A stretch of 62,830 bases of DNA from an uncultured Clostridia bacterium. Lineage in GTDB: Bacteria > Bacillota > Clostridia > Lachnospirales > UBA5962. Below, in pieces: positions 35,711 through 43,800 of the stretch. The DNA lies in assembly GCA_946481295.1 (NCBI GenBank), contig CAMLLW010000007.1, positions 1 through 62,830 of the forward strand, given 5' to 3'. A program made the position numbers and the translations under genes. Positions within the stretch are counted from its first letter, which is position 1. Each line of letters begins with the position of its first letter. The notes under the pieces are model-generated. The model did no database searches and was not told the origin of the DNA. It saw only the letters and a list, made by a program, of their open reading frames with translations.

Positions 35711-36117
35711 ATATTTCTTTCTCTTGATTTTTCAGCCTTTTTTAAAGAAGATATATAATTTTCTAATTCATTTATATGACCAAATATTTTTAAAAAATCT
35801 GTATGATTAACTTCTTTTAAATATTTGTTAACTAATTCTATGTAATGATTTTGAAAGTCTTTAACAATTAATTTTTGTTCTTCAATTGAGTTATATATTA
35901 GTGATAATTCATTTACAGCACTATTTCTTATTTCTTCTGCTTCAAATTTAGCATTTCTTATTATATTATCAGCCGCCACTTGTGCATTTACAATAGCATT
36001 TGTTATAGAAGTGTCTTTTTCTTTATATTCTTCTATTTTAGCCTCTAAAGATTTTATATATTCGTCTACTTCTTCTGGAGAATATCCTTTTTTTACTATA
36101 TTAAATTCTTTGTCCAT
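35698..36117 (-). CDS. DivIVA domain-containing protein
   Basis: A 139-residue protein. The N-terminal DivIVA lipid-binding motif 'FNIVKKGYSPEEVDEYIKSLEAKI' is followed by coiled coil (about 25-110) and a charged tail. Such proteins mark curved membranes and guide division or polar factors. The ATG has GGAGGT 13 nt upstream, which is long; no better in-frame start exists because a TAA precedes it. It may be a paralogue of the main DivIVA. Confidence 0.85.
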   Translation of the reverse strand: MDKEFNIVKKGYSPEEVDEYIKSLEAKIEEYKEKDTSITNAIVNAQVAADNIIRNAKFEAEEIRNSAVNELSLIYNSIEEQKLIVKDFQNHYIELVNKYLKEVNHTDFLKIFGHINELENYISSLKKAEKSRERNMEDE

Positions 36118-36398
36118 TTAAAGAATCATTACCTCCTTTATGAAAAATTAAATGTCTATTATAAAAATTAGAAATATATTTTTTTAATGAAGAATATTTT
36201 TATTATAAAAGACAATTTTGGAATAAAAAATTTATTTTTTATAATAAAAATATATGTGTTTATTATAATAATTATTGTATAATAATTAATTGTAAATTTG
36301 AAAAATTTAAACTATTAAATATATATTAATTCAAAAGTTAGTATAAATCAACAACTATGTTAGTAAAAATTGTTTTTTAGTTTTTAAAGGAGAAAATA

Positions 36399-36851
36399 AT
36401 GGATCATTTTAAATATATGCAATATGCTTATGAACAAGCTATTTTAGCTATGAATATAAATGAAGTACCAATAGGTTCTGTAATAGTTTATAAAGATAAT
36501 ATTATTGGTAGAGGATATAATAAGAGAAATACAAAAAAAAATGTTTTATATCATGGTGAAATAGAAGCTATATATGAAGCTTCTAAATTTATAAATGACT
36601 GGCGATTAGAAGATTGTACTTTATATGTAACTGTAGAACCTTGTCCTATGTGCGCAGGTGCAATTGTACAAGCAAGGATTCCAAAAGTAGTTTATGGTAC
36701 AGAAAATAAAAAAGCAGGGTGTGGAGGATCTATATTAAATATATTACAAGAAGATAGATTTAATCATAAAGTAGAAGTTATAAAAGGAATAATGGAAGAA
36801 GATTGTAGTAATATTATGAAAGAATTTTTTAAAAATCTAAGAAAAAAGTAG
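36399..36851 (+). CDS. tadA: tRNA-specific adenosine deaminase TadA
   Basis: A 150-residue zinc enzyme making inosine-34 in tRNA-Arg(ACG). Zinc site: His52 and Cys82/Cys85 (PCPMC), with catalytic Glu54. The first motif reads HGEIEAI instead of the usual HAEIxAI (Gly53 for Ala); the ligand and the Glu are kept, so activity is expected. AAGGAG precedes the ATG. It lies upstream of the SRP RNA and dnaX, the classic clostridial order. Confidence 0.94.
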   Translation: MDHFKYMQYAYEQAILAMNINEVPIGSVIVYKDNIIGRGYNKRNTKKNVLYHGEIEAIYEASKFINDWRLEDCTLYVTVEPCPMCAGAIVQARIPKVVYGTENKKAGCGGSILNILQEDRFNHKVEVIKGIMEEDCSNIMKEFFKNLRKK

Positions 36852-36863
36852 TTGTTTTATGCA

Positions 36864-36892
36864 TTGACATACGAATTTTTAAATAGTATAAT
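36864..36892 (+). promoter_or_regulatory. Consensus sigma-A promoter of the SRP RNA
   Basis: TTGACA (36864-36869), exactly 17 nt, TATAAT (36887-36892). This is a full-consensus promoter, as expected for an abundant stable RNA; transcription would start near 36899. Confidence 0.9.
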
Positions 36893-36925
36893 TATTACAT
36901 AAAAATTTTAATATAGATATAAAGT

Positions 36926-37193
36926 TTCGTGCTAACTGGGGAGGTAGCGGTTCCTTGTAACCTTCAGTCCGCTGTAGTGGGGGTGATGTCTACCAGAGGC
37001 TCCTTCTTTTTGGAGTCTGCCCTTTGAAAGTGGTGTTGACCGGTAAGTCTTATGCAACGAACCTTTGTGAATCTTGTCAGGTCCGGAAGGAAGCAGCAAT
37101 AAGCAAATTCCGTTTGTGTGACATGAGGTAGCTTATCGTGAGCTAACTACAGAGGTAACGTCTGGGGAGAAATGTCAAAGGTAGATGCACGAT
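36926..37193 (+). ncRNA. ffs: Signal recognition particle RNA, large type
   Basis: About 268 nt. Ends pair as CGTGC (36928-36932) / GCACG (37187-37191). The SRP54-binding region reads 'GTCAGGTCCGGAAGGAAGCAGCA' around 37076-37100 (shown here only in part: GGTCCGGAAGG and AGCAGC), and the Alu-domain side holds the long arms with GGGGAGGTAGCGG. The large form with an Alu domain is typical of Bacillus and Clostridia. It guides membrane protein targeting with Ffh. End points are good to a few bases. Confidence 0.93.
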
Positions 37194-37212
37194 TTTAATA
37201 TATGATATTTAT

Positions 37213-37248
37213 AGCATTATCTATTTATTAGGTGATGCTTTTTCTTTT
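37213..37248 (+). terminator. SRP RNA terminator
   Basis: AGCATTATCT (37213-37222) pairs with AGGTGATGCT (37230-37239) across a 7-nt loop, two pairs being G-U, followed by TTTTTCTTTT. It lies just ahead of the dnaX ribosome-binding site. Confidence 0.82.
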
Positions 37249-37262
37249 AAAGGTGGTATTTT

Positions 37263-38855
37263 ATGTCTTATAAAGCGTTATATAGAAAACTAAGACCTCA
37301 AAATTTTTCAAGTGTTATTGGACAAGATCATATTGTTAAGACGCTTTTAAATCAAATAAATTCTAATAAGATTTCACATGCATATTTATTTTGTGGAACT
37401 AGAGGTACTGGAAAAACTTCTACAGCTAAAATTTTTGCTAAAACAATTAATTGCACAGATAGAAAAGATGGCAATCCATGTAATAAATGTGATTCATGTA
37501 GATCTATAGATGAAAATAGAAGTATGAATGTCATAGAAATAGATGCAGCTAGTAATAATGGTGTTGATAATATAAGAGAAATAAATGAAGAAGTTAAGTA
37601 TTTGCCAACAGAAGGTTTTTATAAAGTTTACATTATAGATGAAGTTCATATGTTATCTACAGGTGCTTTTAATGCATTATTAAAAACATTAGAAGAACCT
37701 CCTAAGCATGTTATATTTATATTAGCTACAACAGAACCACAAAAAGTCCCAATAACAATAAATTCCAGATGTCAAAGGTTTGATTTTAAAAGAATTTCTT
37801 CTAAAGATATAGTAGATTCATTAAAAATTTATATGGAAAAAGAAAATATAAATATAGAAGAATCTGCCTTAAAATATATTGCAGATATTTCAGATGGGGC
37901 AATGAGAGATGCTCTAAGTATATTAGACCAATGCATATCTTTTTTTTATAATGAAAATATTACTTTAGATAAAGTTATTGAAATGTGTGGGTCTTTTAAT
38001 AAAGAGATTTTTTATAATTTTGTAAATGCTCTAATAAATTGTAATAGTAAAGAGTGTTTAAATATTATAAATAACGTAGTTATGGATGGAAAAAATATAA
38101 ATGAATTTATAAATGAACTTATAAATTATTTAAGAAATTTATTTATGTCTTTAGAAGAATTTTCAGGAGTAGAACTTTTAGATGTATCAGAAAATGATGC
38201 TAAAATGCTAATAGAACAATCTAAAAATACTGATTATAATCTAATAATTCAATATATAAATACATTTGCAGATTTACAAAATAAAATAAAGTATATGTCT
38301 AATGCTAGAATTTTTTTAGAAATTGAATGTATAAAATTATGTAATATAATGTTAGATAATAAAGATGAAAATATATATATACGCTTAAATAAATTAGAAA
38401 AAATTGCAGAACAAGGTAATCTTAATTTAAATAATATAGAAGATAATACAAATAAAAATAATAATTTAAGTCTAAAAGAAGATATAAAAATAGAAAAAAG
38501 TGTTCCAGAAGATATTAATAAAGTAATAAATGAATGGAATAATTTTATACAAAATTTTGATTCTATTTTAAAAACATTTTTAAGTAACTCTATACCTGGA
38601 TATTTAGAAGGTAATATTTTATGTATAGTTTCTAAAGATAAAACATCTAAACAATATATATCAGATAGAGAAGAAATTATAAAAAAACAATTAATAAATA
38701 TATTTTCTAAAGAATTTTCTATTATATTTTTCTCAGAAGAAGAATATAATTCTCGTCATAAAAGTCTTTTTGGAAGCGAGGATGAAAATATGCAAAAATT
38801 AAAAATTAGAAATACATTAAAAGATAAAATTGATTCAGATATTAACTTTTTTTAA
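37263..38855 (+). CDS. dnaX: DNA polymerase III subunits gamma/tau
   Basis: A 530-residue clamp-loader ATPase. Walker A is GTRGTGKTST (about 45-54), the zinc cluster is CTDRKDGNPCNKCDSC, and Walker B with sensor is 'VYIIDEVHMLS'. The C-terminal part (about 370-530) is low-complexity Asn/Lys-rich and then a tau-type domain. GGTGG before the ATG. Followed by ebfC and recR, a conserved trio. Confidence 0.96.
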   Translation: MSYKALYRKLRPQNFSSVIGQDHIVKTLLNQINSNKISHAYLFCGTRGTGKTSTAKIFAKTINCTDRKDGNPCNKCDSCRSIDENRSMNVIEIDAASNNGVDNIREINEEVKYLPTEGFYKVYIIDEVHMLSTGAFNALLKTLEEPPKHVIFILATTEPQKVPITINSRCQRFDFKRISSKDIVDSLKIYMEKENINIEESALKYIADISDGAMRDALSILDQCISFFYNENITLDKVIEMCGSFNKEIFYNFVNALINCNSKECLNIINNVVMDGKNINEFINELINYLRNLFMSLEEFSGVELLDVSENDAKMLIEQSKNTDYNLIIQYINTFADLQNKIKYMSNARIFLEIECIKLCNIMLDNKDENIYIRLNKLEKIAEQGNLNLNNIEDNTNKNNNLSLKEDIKIEKSVPEDINKVINEWNNFIQNFDSILKTFLSNSIPGYLEGNILCIVSKDKTSKQYISDREEIIKKQLINIFSKEFSIIFFSEEEYNSRHKSLFGSEDENMQKLKIRNTLKDKIDSDINFF

Positions 38856-38917
38856 TGTTGTTAAAAGTAATTGTTTATAGTAAAATATTCTTATTAAATT
38901 TTTAGGAGGTAATGGTT

Positions 38918-39262
38918 TTGGCAAAAGGATTTAATGGTGGAATGGGCGGTATGAATATTAATAATTTAATGAAACAAGCCCAAAAAATGCAAAAACAAAT
39001 GGAATCTATTCAAACAGAATTAGAAGATAAAAATTTAGAAATAACATCTGGGGGAGGAGCTGTAAAAATAGTTATAAACGGTAAAAAACAAGTAAAAGAA
39101 ATTACAATCTCTCCAGAAGTTGTAGATCCAGATGATGTTGAAATGTTACAAGATTTAATTATGACTGCTGTAAATGAAGCTGTACGTCAAGCTGATGATA
39201 TGTATGCAAAAGAAATGGGAAAAGTAACAGGTGGTATGAATTTACCTGGTGGAATGTTTTAA
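38918..39262 (+). CDS. Nucleoid-associated protein EbfC/YbaB
   Basis: A 114-residue DNA-binding protein of the YbaB family: '[21 protein letters not shown]', '[16 protein letters not shown]', and '[14 protein letters not shown]' at the end. The TTG at 38918 is preferred since AGGAGGT ends 8 nt upstream; the ATG at 38912 is only 2 nt from it. Lies between dnaX and recR as in most Firmicutes. Confidence 0.93.
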   Translation: MAKGFNGGMGGMNINNLMKQAQKMQKQMESIQTELEDKNLEITSGGGAVKIVINGKKQVKEITISPEVVDPDDVEMLQDLIMTAVNEAVRQADDMYAKEMGKVTGGMNLPGGMF

Positions 39263-39275
39263 TTAAAGGTGAAAA

Positions 39276-39875
39276 ATGAATATTTATGGTAATTATGTTA
39301 CAAAATTAATAGAGGAACTTGCCAGATTACCAGGTATAGGTGCTAAATCTGCTCAAAGAATGGCTTTTCATATTATAAATATGCCAAAAGAAAACGTTGA
39401 GAGTTTAACTAATGCTATTACAAATGCTAAAAATAATATAAAATATTGTTCTTGCTGTTGTAATTTAACAGATACAGACCCTTGTAATATTTGTTCTAAT
39501 CCTAAAAGAGATAAAAGTATAATAATGGTTGTAGAAGATCCTAGAGATATGGCAGCATATGAAAGAACAAAAGAGTTTAATGGACTATATCATATTTTAA
39601 ATGGAGCTATATCTCCAATAAATGGCATAGGACCTGATAATTTAAATATAAAAGAATTATTACAAAGACTTAATGATAATACTGTAAAAGAAATAATAAT
39701 TGCTACAAATCCAAATGTAGAAGGGGAAGCTACAGCAATTTATTTAAATAAAATTTTAAAACCATTAGATGTAAAAGTTACAAGAATAGCACATGGAGTT
39801 CCTATAGGTGGAGACTTAGAATATGTCGATGAAGTAACTTTATCTAAAGCTTTAGAAGGTAGAATAGAAATGTAA
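39276..39875 (+). CDS. recR: Recombination mediator RecR
   Basis: A 199-residue protein that loads RecA with RecFO. N-terminal helix-hairpin-helix '[19 protein letters not shown]', a C4-type zinc finger (CSCC...CNIC, about 55-72), and a Toprim domain ('[14 protein letters not shown]', '[16 protein letters not shown]'). The ATG lies 13 nt after ebfC. Confidence 0.96.
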   Translation: MNIYGNYVTKLIEELARLPGIGAKSAQRMAFHIINMPKENVESLTNAITNAKNNIKYCSCCCNLTDTDPCNICSNPKRDKSIIMVVEDPRDMAAYERTKEFNGLYHILNGAISPINGIGPDNLNIKELLQRLNDNTVKEIIIATNPNVEGEATAIYLNKILKPLDVKVTRIAHGVPIGGDLEYVDEVTLSKALEGRIEM

Positions 39876-39906
39876 AAAAGTTAGTCATTTAGACTAACTT
39901 TTTTAT
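39875..39906. terminator. Bidirectional terminator between recR and cheV
   Basis: AAAAGTTAGTC (39876-39886) / GACTAACTTTT (39892-39902) with flanking A and T tracts. It overlaps the ends of both convergent genes. Confidence 0.88.
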
Positions 39907-40817
39907 GCAATAAATTCATCTAAAAATTCTATTATTTTTTTAATTTCTGGTTTAGAAATTTGGGCATCTACATTTAAGGATTCACCTTTTTTTGCCATAG
40001 ATTCATCTATTAAAGAAGAGAAAATTACAACTGGTAAGGATTGTAGATCTAAATCGGTTTTTATAAGTTTAGATAACATATGTCCATCCATTTTTGGCAT
40101 TTCTATATCTGTAATAATACAAGCTATTTCATCTAGAGGATTTCTACCTTCATCTCTTATTGTTTGTATTGCTTCCCAAGCTTCTAATCCATTTGTAAAT
40201 ACAGTAGTATTAGTATATCCAGCTGTATGTAAGCAGTCTATTAAAAGTTCTGTTAAAAATATTGAATCTTCTACTAAATATATAGGTTTATGAGATATAG
40301 GTCTTTTTGAAACATCTCCTAAAGTAGAAACATCTATAGATTGTTTTGGATTAAGTTCAGCCATTATTTTCTCAAAATCTAAAATAGTAATTAATTTTTC
40401 TCCAATACGAGCAATTCCTGTTGTTACATTTTCTACATTTCTATATATTGTATCATCTGGTTTTTCCATATCGGTCCATGATATTCTATGTATAGTTTCT
40501 ACAGAATGAACATGAAAAGCAGTATTATTTTTATTAAAATTAGTAATAATTAGTATATCTCTTTCATTATCTGATGATTCATTAAGATTTAAGTATTTTG
40601 CTAGATTTATAACAGTAATAATATTATCTCTTGGTTTAAAGACACCTTCTATATAAGGATTAGAATGAGGGACAGGTGTTATTTCTTCATATTTCATAAT
40701 TTCTAATACTTTTGCAACATTTATTCCAAAACTTCTATTATCTAATAGAAATTCCATTATTTCTAATTCATTTGTACCTGTCTCTAATAAAATTTCATTT
40801 TTTTTTCTTTCTTCCAT
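39903..40817 (-). CDS. cheV: Chemotaxis protein CheV
   Basis: A CheW-REC fusion of about 304 residues that couples chemoreceptors to CheA and aids adaptation. CheW part: residues 15-160 ('FGINVAKVLEIMKYEEITPVPHS' is typical). REC part: about 175-304, with the phosphorylated Asp in 'ACIITDIEMPKMDG' and a conserved switch Lys in 'AQISKPEI'. The ATG at 40817 is chosen; a TTG at 40829 sits in the GGGGG site. A sigma-28-like promoter lies upstream. Confidence 0.93.
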   Translation of the reverse strand: MEERKKNEILLETGTNELEIMEFLLDNRSFGINVAKVLEIMKYEEITPVPHSNPYIEGVFKPRDNIITVINLAKYLNLNESSDNERDILIITNFNKNNTAFHVHSVETIHRISWTDMEKPDDTIYRNVENVTTGIARIGEKLITILDFEKIMAELNPKQSIDVSTLGDVSKRPISHKPIYLVEDSIFLTELLIDCLHTAGYTNTTVFTNGLEAWEAIQTIRDEGRNPLDEIACIITDIEMPKMDGHMLSKLIKTDLDLQSLPVVIFSSLIDESMAKKGESLNVDAQISKPEIKKIIEFLDEFIA

Positions 40818-40883
40818 ATTAACCCCCAATCATTTAATTAATTTATATATTAATATAATTATTTATTTTTTTATTATATTATT

Positions 40884-40910
40884 TTATCGGTAAATATATA
40901 AATTTATTAA
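40884..40910 (-). promoter_or_regulatory. Sigma-28-like promoter of cheV
   Basis: Minus strand: TTAA (40910-40907), 15-nt spacer, ACCGATAA (40891-40884), against consensus TAAA-N15-GCCGATAA. It lies 67 nt before the cheV ATG. Confidence 0.68.
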
Positions 40911-41044
40911 AACATGAAAAATGTATAATTATTATTATATTTGGAAAATATATAATTATTAGCGAATATAGACAAATATTGATCCACAAATACAAAATTA
41001 TTTTTATATTAATAATAAAAATAAGTGATAAGGAGTGGAGTGAT

Positions 41045-41848
41045 ATTAATTTATTAAAATCTACTTTAATTATAATTGTATTTTGTTTATGTAAAGAAGT
41101 AGTTTATGCTAGTAGTAATAATTTCGATAAACCTGATTTAAGAATAATTATAGATAAAGAATTAGTAAATGAAAATAATAATGTAATTTTTATAGATAAT
41201 GAGCCTTATGTTTCATTAAGAAATTATATTGAACATTTTGGAGGTAAAGTAGTTTGGAATAAAAAAAATCAAAATGTTATAGTTATAAATGGTGCTAAAG
41301 TATTTAATCCAAAAACAGTAATTAGAGATAATACATCTTATATGCCTCTTGGTAATTTAAATACTATATTTGGATATAATATTAAATACTTTAAACAATA
41401 TAATATTATTATAATAGATACAAAAAGTAAAAGTACTGATTTAAATAATTTATACGAAATTTTACCTAGTTATAAAAATTATACTAAAGATGACCTAAAT
41501 TGGCTATCAAAAATAATTGATGCTGAAGCTAAAGGAGAACCTTATAAATCTAAAATTATAGTTGGAAATGTAATAATAAATAGAAAAAATAATAAAATGT
41601 ATCCTAATACAATAAAGGATGTAATATTTGATAATAAAAATGGAATACAATTTACTCCAACTATAGATGGTAGCATAAATAATACACCATCTTTTGAAAG
41701 CTTTTTAAGTGCTTTAGAAGTATTAGAAGGAAAGAGAACAGCTAATAATGTTTTATTTTTTATGAATTCTGAAATTGCAACAACAGCGTGGATAAGTAAT
41801 AATAGACCATTTGCATTTTCTATGGATAGTCACGATTTTTTTTATTAA
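41045..41848 (+). CDS. SleB-type cell wall hydrolase with stalk domain
   Basis: A secreted protein of about 267 residues. Order: signal peptide (MNLLKSTLIIIVFCLCKEVVYA), copper-amine-oxidase-N-like domain (about 35-125), and a Hydrolase_2/SleB domain ('WLSKIIDAEAKGEPYKSKI', candidate catalytic Glu in DAEA). SleB relatives cut cortex or wall peptidoglycan, with roles in germination or growth. The start is uncertain: an ATT at 41045 lies 9 nt after AAGGAG and gives a clean signal peptide; the nearest standard in-frame start, TTG at 40979, has no ribosome-binding site. Confidence 0.8.
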   Translation: MNLLKSTLIIIVFCLCKEVVYASSNNFDKPDLRIIIDKELVNENNNVIFIDNEPYVSLRNYIEHFGGKVVWNKKNQNVIVINGAKVFNPKTVIRDNTSYMPLGNLNTIFGYNIKYFKQYNIIIIDTKSKSTDLNNLYEILPSYKNYTKDDLNWLSKIIDAEAKGEPYKSKIIVGNVIINRKNNKMYPNTIKDVIFDNKNGIQFTPTIDGSINNTPSFESFLSALEVLEGKRTANNVLFFMNSEIATTAWISNNRPFAFSMDSHDFFY

Positions 41849-41849
41849 A

Positions 41850-41887
41850 TTAAAAAAGACAACTAGTTCTATAAAGAACTAGTTGTC
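41850..41887 (-). terminator. Terminator oriented to the minus strand
   Basis: GACAACTAGTTCT (41858-41870) / AGAACTAGTTGTC (41875-41887), perfect 13 bp. The six-T run lies on the minus-strand side (41857-41852); on the plus side TATGTCC follows. So it best ends a transcript from the C39-like gene, though it may also stabilise the sleB-like mRNA. Confidence 0.72.
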
Positions 41888-41974
41888 TATGTCCGACGCT
41901 AGTATTATATAATTGCTACTACCAAATTTTATTATAATTTTAGGTTTATTTTTAGGAAGGATTAATTGTTATTT

Positions 41975-42004
41975 ATAAGGCTTGTGTTATTGTCCAAGCC
42001 TTAT
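41975..42004. repeat. Second hairpin between the sleB-like and C39-like genes
   Basis: ATAAGGCTTG (41975-41984) / CAAGCCTTAT (41995-42004), perfect 10 bp, 10-nt loop. No T-run on either side. No gene is visible between this and the first hairpin. Confidence 0.55.
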
Positions 42005-42122
42005 ATTATATTTATATGAATATTATAATATTAGTGTGCAAAAAAAATTAATTATTTTTACAAATAATTTTAAAAATGTATAATTACCTTTAATATATTT
42101 GATTTTTATAAATTAATTTTAT

Positions 42123-42608
42123 TTAATATTCATAAACAAAACGTTTACTTTTAATTATATCTCCGCGTATAGCTTTTACTTGTCCTAATTTTGTATTTAT
42201 ACGTTTTCCAGGATCTAATACAAGATAATCATTATCATAATATCCATTAATAACTATAAAATGCCCCGGTAATTGACAAATAGAAGGCTCTCCTGTTTCT
42301 AATCTTGCGTACATATCTTTTAAGTTATTATCAACTTTAAAATTTCTATTTTTAATTTTAATACCGCTATTTTTATAATCTCCAAATTCATTACAATCTT
42401 TTGTCATTTGTTCTATTAATTCTATTTTTGTATTTTTTTCGTTATCTTTTAAATAATACATAACTAACATTGCTACTGAACAAATTAAGCATCCAGAGCT
42501 TTTAATAGTTTTTGTAGATTTACCTAATTTTAAATGCATAATATCTATATCTGCTTGATTTATATAATATAAATTATGATCAATTATTGAAGAAATATTT
42601 TTTGCCAT
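42123..42608 (-). CDS. C39-like (Peptidase_C39_2) papain-fold protein
   Basis: A 161-residue protein with a papain-like layout: Cys in 'IKSSGCLICSVAMLV' (C40), His in 'CQLPGHFIVINGY' (about H119) and Asp in 'DYLVLDPG' (about D134). This matches the Peptidase_C39_2 type. No signal peptide or transmembrane helix is seen, unlike many relatives, which are exported. GAGGTGG lies ahead of the ATG. The substrate is unknown. Confidence 0.72.
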   Translation of the reverse strand: MAKNISSIIDHNLYYINQADIDIMHLKLGKSTKTIKSSGCLICSVAMLVMYYLKDNEKNTKIELIEQMTKDCNEFGDYKNSGIKIKNRNFKVDNNLKDMYARLETGEPSICQLPGHFIVINGYYDNDYLVLDPGKRINTKLGQVKAIRGDIIKSKRFVYEY

Positions 42609-43002
42609 ATAACCACCTCATATTTAATTTATGTAGTTTTATTTCATATGCTGTTAGTTTATTTTTAATATTTTCTTTTAAATTTAATTTTAATTTATTT
42701 AAATTATTGTTATTTAGTATTTTTATATGTAAAGTTTGAAATATATTGATTTAAAATAAAGATTTGTTGTAAAATTTTATTATTTTATAATAAAATTAAT
42801 ATAGATAATTTTTATATTTACATAATATTTTTAGATATATATAGTATGTAAATATATTTATTATAGAAATTATTTAATATGTTTATTTTATATTTTAAAT
42901 TATAAAATATAATTTATTAGTTTATATAAGTGGAATTTTACACTGTATATCACTTCCTTAAAGGATTTAATTGATATTTAAGATAAAAATTAATGATGAA
43001 AT
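42609..43002. other. Gene-free AT-rich gap
   Basis: Upstream of the C39-like gene and downstream of the ssrA terminator. No open frame or known RNA recognised. It contains TTTGTTGTAAAA (42763-42774), the complement of a word found in other gaps, and a slightly GC-richer short stretch near 42930-42965 with AAGTG...CACTT pairing. Confidence 0.5.
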
Positions 43003-43040
43003 AATTAAAGGTTATAACGATTTTGTTATAACCTTTAATT
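43003..43040 (-). terminator. ssrA terminator
   Basis: AATTAAAGGTTATAAC (43003-43018) is exactly complementary to 43025-43040, with a 6-nt loop. It lies 8 nt past the encoded CCA of ssrA on the minus strand; the tail is moderately T-rich. Confidence 0.75.
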
Positions 43041-43047
43041 ACGATTA

Positions 43048-43397
43048 TGGAGGTGAGGGGAATCGAACCCCTGTCCGAAAATCCTTCTGAAAAGATTTCT
43101 TCCATTATAGTTGATTATTCGATTTCCTTTTATAAAACACAAACCAACACGAGTTTTACAAAAGTAGCTTCATGATTGTTTTTTTGTGGCAAAGCTTACA
43201 CAAAAAAGTTACTTGCTTATTTTGGCGCCTAACTCTTAAACAGCAAGAGATTTAAGGTAGACGACAGCTTTTATTAAGCTGCTAAAACTAAATCGTCGTT
43301 GTCGATTATTTTTAAAAATTTAGATATTTTAGCGTAGATATCTACTACGAATGGCTACCTTAACTTTCAAAATCTCCGTCGAAGCCATTGCACCCCC
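43048..43397 (-). ncRNA. ssrA: Transfer-messenger RNA (tmRNA)
   Basis: About 350 nt. The 5' end GGGGGTG pairs with CACCTCC at the 3' end, and CCA is encoded. The T arm reads GGGGTTCGATTCCCC. The tag frame is on the minus strand at 43303-43274: after UAAUC the codons give DNDDLVLAA and then TAA, so the tag is (A)DNDDLVLAA, ending LAA for ClpXP recognition. It rescues stalled ribosomes together with SmpB. clpP and clpX lie about 2 kb away. Confidence 0.95.
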
Positions 43398-43413
43398 AAG
43401 TTTTAAAGATTAT

Positions 43414-43466
43414 TAATATTATTATAATATATTTTTTATTTAAATTCAATAATATTATTATAATAT
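43414..43466. repeat. 17-nt direct repeat at the ssrA promoter
   Basis: TAATATTATTATAATAT occurs at 43414-43430 and again at 43450-43466 (36-nt period). The first copy contains the ssrA -10; the second abuts its -35. Confidence 0.6.
43421..43449 (-). promoter_or_regulatory. Sigma-A promoter of ssrA
   Basis: Minus strand: TTGAAT (43449-43444), exactly 17 nt, TATAAT (43426-43421). Transcription would start near 43414 and leave a short leader for RNase P. Confidence 0.8.
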
Positions 43467-43800
43467 GCAAATTTACTATATATTATAGTTTTTAATTAAT
43501 AAAAATTTTTTTAGCATATATTTTTAGTTGATTGGAAAACATTATATATAATATTATCTATATATAAATAAGCAGATTAAGAAAATAATTTATAAATTTT
43601 CTAATAAATAATAAATAATTATGTATTTAAGATATTACATGTTACAAGATACATGAAAATTCACTAAATTTATTGTAGATTTTAATTTTTTGCTATGTTA
43701 TAATAGACAAGAATGTTTTTGTGAAATGTATAAAAAGATTTATTATTAGAAATAAAATATTATTATAAATTTAGCTGTACTGAAATTAGGAGGAAAAATC
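43467..43800. other. Gene-free region upstream of tig
   Basis: No gene. It includes an extended -10, TGTTATAAT (43696-43704), as the probable tig promoter, and an inverted repeat CATGT-N8-ACATG near 43639-43656 upstream of it. The rest is AT-rich without recognised structure. Confidence 0.5.

Noticed and set aside
36117-36136. Three-codon minicistron (ATG ATT CTT TAA) in frame before the DivIVA gene
   Set aside because: The upstream ATG is only one base from GGAGGT, too close for use; most likely chance in an AT-rich leader.
43398-43800. Repeat-rich AT tract considered as a CRISPR array or origin
   Set aside because: Only two copies of a 17-nt palindromic-like word, no regular spacers, no cas genes and no DnaA-box cluster.
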